From the NCBI GenBank assembly GCA_028874675.1, contig JAPPJA010000402.1, positions 1 through 5,130 on the forward strand: DNA of 5,130 bases, written 5' to 3'. The notes below the pieces were generated by a model that did no database searches, was not told the DNA's origin, and saw nothing but the letters and a program-made list of their open reading frames with translations. Made by a program: the position numbers and the translations under genes. The DNA is from Chloroflexota bacterium (GTDB lineage Bacteria; Chloroflexota; Dehalococcoidia; Lucifugimonadales; UBA3495). This document shows, piece after piece, positions 3,815 through 5,130 of the stretch (the stretch's first letter is position 1; each line of letters opens with the position of its first letter).

Positions 3815-5130
3815 CTAGGTGCCCAATTCGGAAGCCACCTGGCCGATAACTTCGTCCATAGTGGAGATTATCTCCTCCACCTCGCCCGAAGTTACACAGA
3901 GAGGAGGCATAATGTTCATAACATCGCCGCCCCGGAGAAACAGGCCCCGGTCCGCAAAGCCCTGGGTCAAGCGCGGGCCCAGGTTGGCGTCGGCCGGGAA
4001 GGGCTCCCTGGTCTCCCGGTCCTTGACCAACTCCATGCCGCACATCAGGCCCAGGCCCCTGACCATGCCGATAATGGAGTGCTTATCCTTCAGCTCTTCC
4101 ATACCATCCAGCAGGTACCTGCCCATGGTGGCGGAATTTTCCACCATGCCTTCCCGTTCCATGATTTCCAGGTTCTTGAGAGAGGCGGCAGCCGCCACCG
4201 GGTGCCCGCCGAAAGTGATTACGTGCCGGAAGGCGGCCTTGGGGCTTCCCACGAAGGCGTCGGCAATGGGCTTGCGAAGAATAGTCCCGCCCATGGGGAT
4301 GTACCCGCTGGTTATGCCCTTGGCCACCGTCATCATGTCGGGTGTAATCCCCCAGTGGTCGCAGCCAAACCATTTGCCCGTGCGCCCAAATCCGGTGATG
4401 ACTTCATCGGCAATCAGCAGGCAGCCATACTTGTCGCACACTTCCCGCAGCAGTGGCCAGTAATTGTCCGGCGGCACAACCGCGCCCAGGGGACTGGAAA
4501 CGGGTTCGGCAACCACCGCAGCAATGGTCTCGGGCCCCTGGAACCTGATGATGTTCTCAATAGCGTCCACGCACCGCTGTCCACACTCTTCGGGAGTGCT
4601 GCTATTGAACTCGCAGCGGTAAAAGTTGGGCTGGGGAGCATGGAAGGAATTGGGCATCAACGGTTCGTAGTCATCCTTGGGGTATAGGAAATTGCCGCCC
4701 AGCGCCAGGGCGCCCATGGTGGCCCCGTGGTACGAGTCTTTGCGGCTGATGAACTTGGTCCGCTGTGGCTCTCCGATTCGCTTGAAATAGGCACGGGACA
4801 GCTTGAGGGCCGTTTCCACCGACTCCGAACCGCCACTGGTGAAGAAGCAGCGGGAGAGGTCTCCGGGCATCATTGAAGCAATCTTCTCGGACAGCATCAC
4901 CGTGGGTTCCGTCGTAGTCCCCATTGGCATGTAGGTGATTTTGAGCATTTGCTCGTAGGCGGCGTCGGCAATCTCCTTCTGGCCATAGCCCACGTTCTTG
5001 AGCCAAAGCCCGGACATGGCGTCGATGTAGGTGTTGCCAACGGCGTCGGTAACCTGGCACCCCTTTCCCTCCACGAAGATCTGGGGTTCACCTTTTTCGG
5101 CCATGTCGCTGGGTTCCCTAAGGTACACCC
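3815..5130 (-). CDS. Class III PLP-dependent aminotransferase (omega-transaminase type), 5' end cut by window edge
   Basis: At least 437 residues of a class III (fold type I) aminotransferase, the family of omega-amino acid:pyruvate, beta-alanine, GABA and adenosylmethionine-8-amino-7-oxononanoate transaminases. Numbering from the first full codon at 5126-5128: GKGCQVTDAVGNTYIDAMSGLW (21-42), the N-terminal strand and active-site loop; FFTSGGSESVETALKLSR (95-112), phosphate binding; DSYHGATMGALALGG (131-145), with Tyr133 stacking on PLP; VAEPV (206-210); LLIADEVITGFGRTG (237-251), with Asp241 contacting the PLP nitrogen; TVAKGITSGYIPMG (267-280), with Lys270 as the Schiff-base lysine; HVITFGGHPVAAAA (302-315). 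All key residues are present and the C-terminus (VIGQVASELGT) is normal. The GTG at 5126-5128 is probably internal, because the frame is open to the edge and family members usually have some 10-25 more residues. It is the first visible gene of a set with a class IV aminotransferase and a lactonase. Amino donor and acceptor are not determinable here. Confidence 0.93.
   Translation of the reverse strand, partial: VYLREPSDMAEKGEPQIFVEGKGCQVTDAVGNTYIDAMSGLWLKNVGYGQKEIADAAYEQMLKITYMPMGTTTEPTVMLSEKIASMMPGDLSRCFFTSGGSESVETALKLSRAYFKRIGEPQRTKFISRKDSYHGATMGALALGGNFLYPKDDYEPLMPNSFHAPQPNFYRCEFNSSTPEECGQRCVDAIENIIRFQGPETIAAVVAEPVSSPLGAVVPPDNYWPLLREVCDKYGCLLIADEVITGFGRTGKWFGCDHWGITPDMMTVAKGITSGYIPMGGTILRKPIADAFVGSPKAAFRHVITFGGHPVAAAASLKNLEIMEREGMVENSATMGRYLLDGMEELKDKHSIIGMVRGLGLMCGMELVKDRETREPFPADANLGPRLTQGFADRGLFLRGGDVMNIMPPLCVTSGEVEEIISTMDEVIGQVASELGT

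Noticed and set aside
3699..4043. 114-codon minus-strand frame overlapping the end of the class III aminotransferase gene
   Set aside because: Most of it is an out-of-frame shadow of the aminotransferase. Only the last 27 codons lie in the spacer, and those are listed separately.
3602..4687. A 361-codon open frame on the plus strand
   Set aside because: It lies antisense across parts of both aminotransferase genes, whose cofactor motifs are complete. Its protein has no recognisable domain; such antisense frames are expected in GC-rich coding DNA.

Overview
This 5.1 kb window looks like ordinary metabolic chromosome from a GC-rich bacterium. All six recognisable genes lie on the minus strand, so transcription runs right to left. 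Gene content and protein style (bacterial PAC2-family protein, SMP-30 lactonase, paired class III and class IV transaminases, an endonuclease III-like protein with a basic N-terminal tail) would fit Chloroflexota of the Dehalococcoidia/SAR202 type or a similar environmental lineage. That placement is inference from recollected family resemblance, not a database result.

In transcription order: (1) a class III PLP aminotransferase, cut at its 5' end by the right window edge; (2) after a 112-nt spacer that contains a tiny ORF overlapping the next start as ATGA, a complete class IV PLP aminotransferase; (3) 41 nt further on, an SMP-30/gluconolactonase-like protein with a strong Shine-Dalgarno; (4) after a 127-nt spacer, a CrcB/Fluc fluoride channel; (5) after a 151-nt spacer with a plausible sigma70-type promoter and an operator-like palindrome, a PAC2-family protein; (6) at the left edge, the N-terminus of an endonuclease III-like HhH-GPD DNA glycosylase, cut by the window edge.

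The first three genes plausibly form a small catabolic unit: two transaminases and a lactonase or sugar-lactone-type hydrolase. CrcB (fluoride export), PAC2 (unknown role, related to proteasome-assembly chaperones) and the glycosylase (base-excision repair) look like housekeeping neighbours rather than parts of one pathway. No RNA genes, insertion sequences, CRISPR arrays or phage genes are visible, and no intergenic stretch exceeds about 150 nt.

I see no convincing undescribed system. The points most worth a second look are the left-edge glycosylase fragment with a possible frameshift at its family motif, the loss of the second phenylalanine of the CrcB Phe-box, the promoter plus palindrome upstream of the PAC2 gene, a perfect 8-bp hairpin at the end of the class IV aminotransferase gene, and the small ATGA-coupled ORF.
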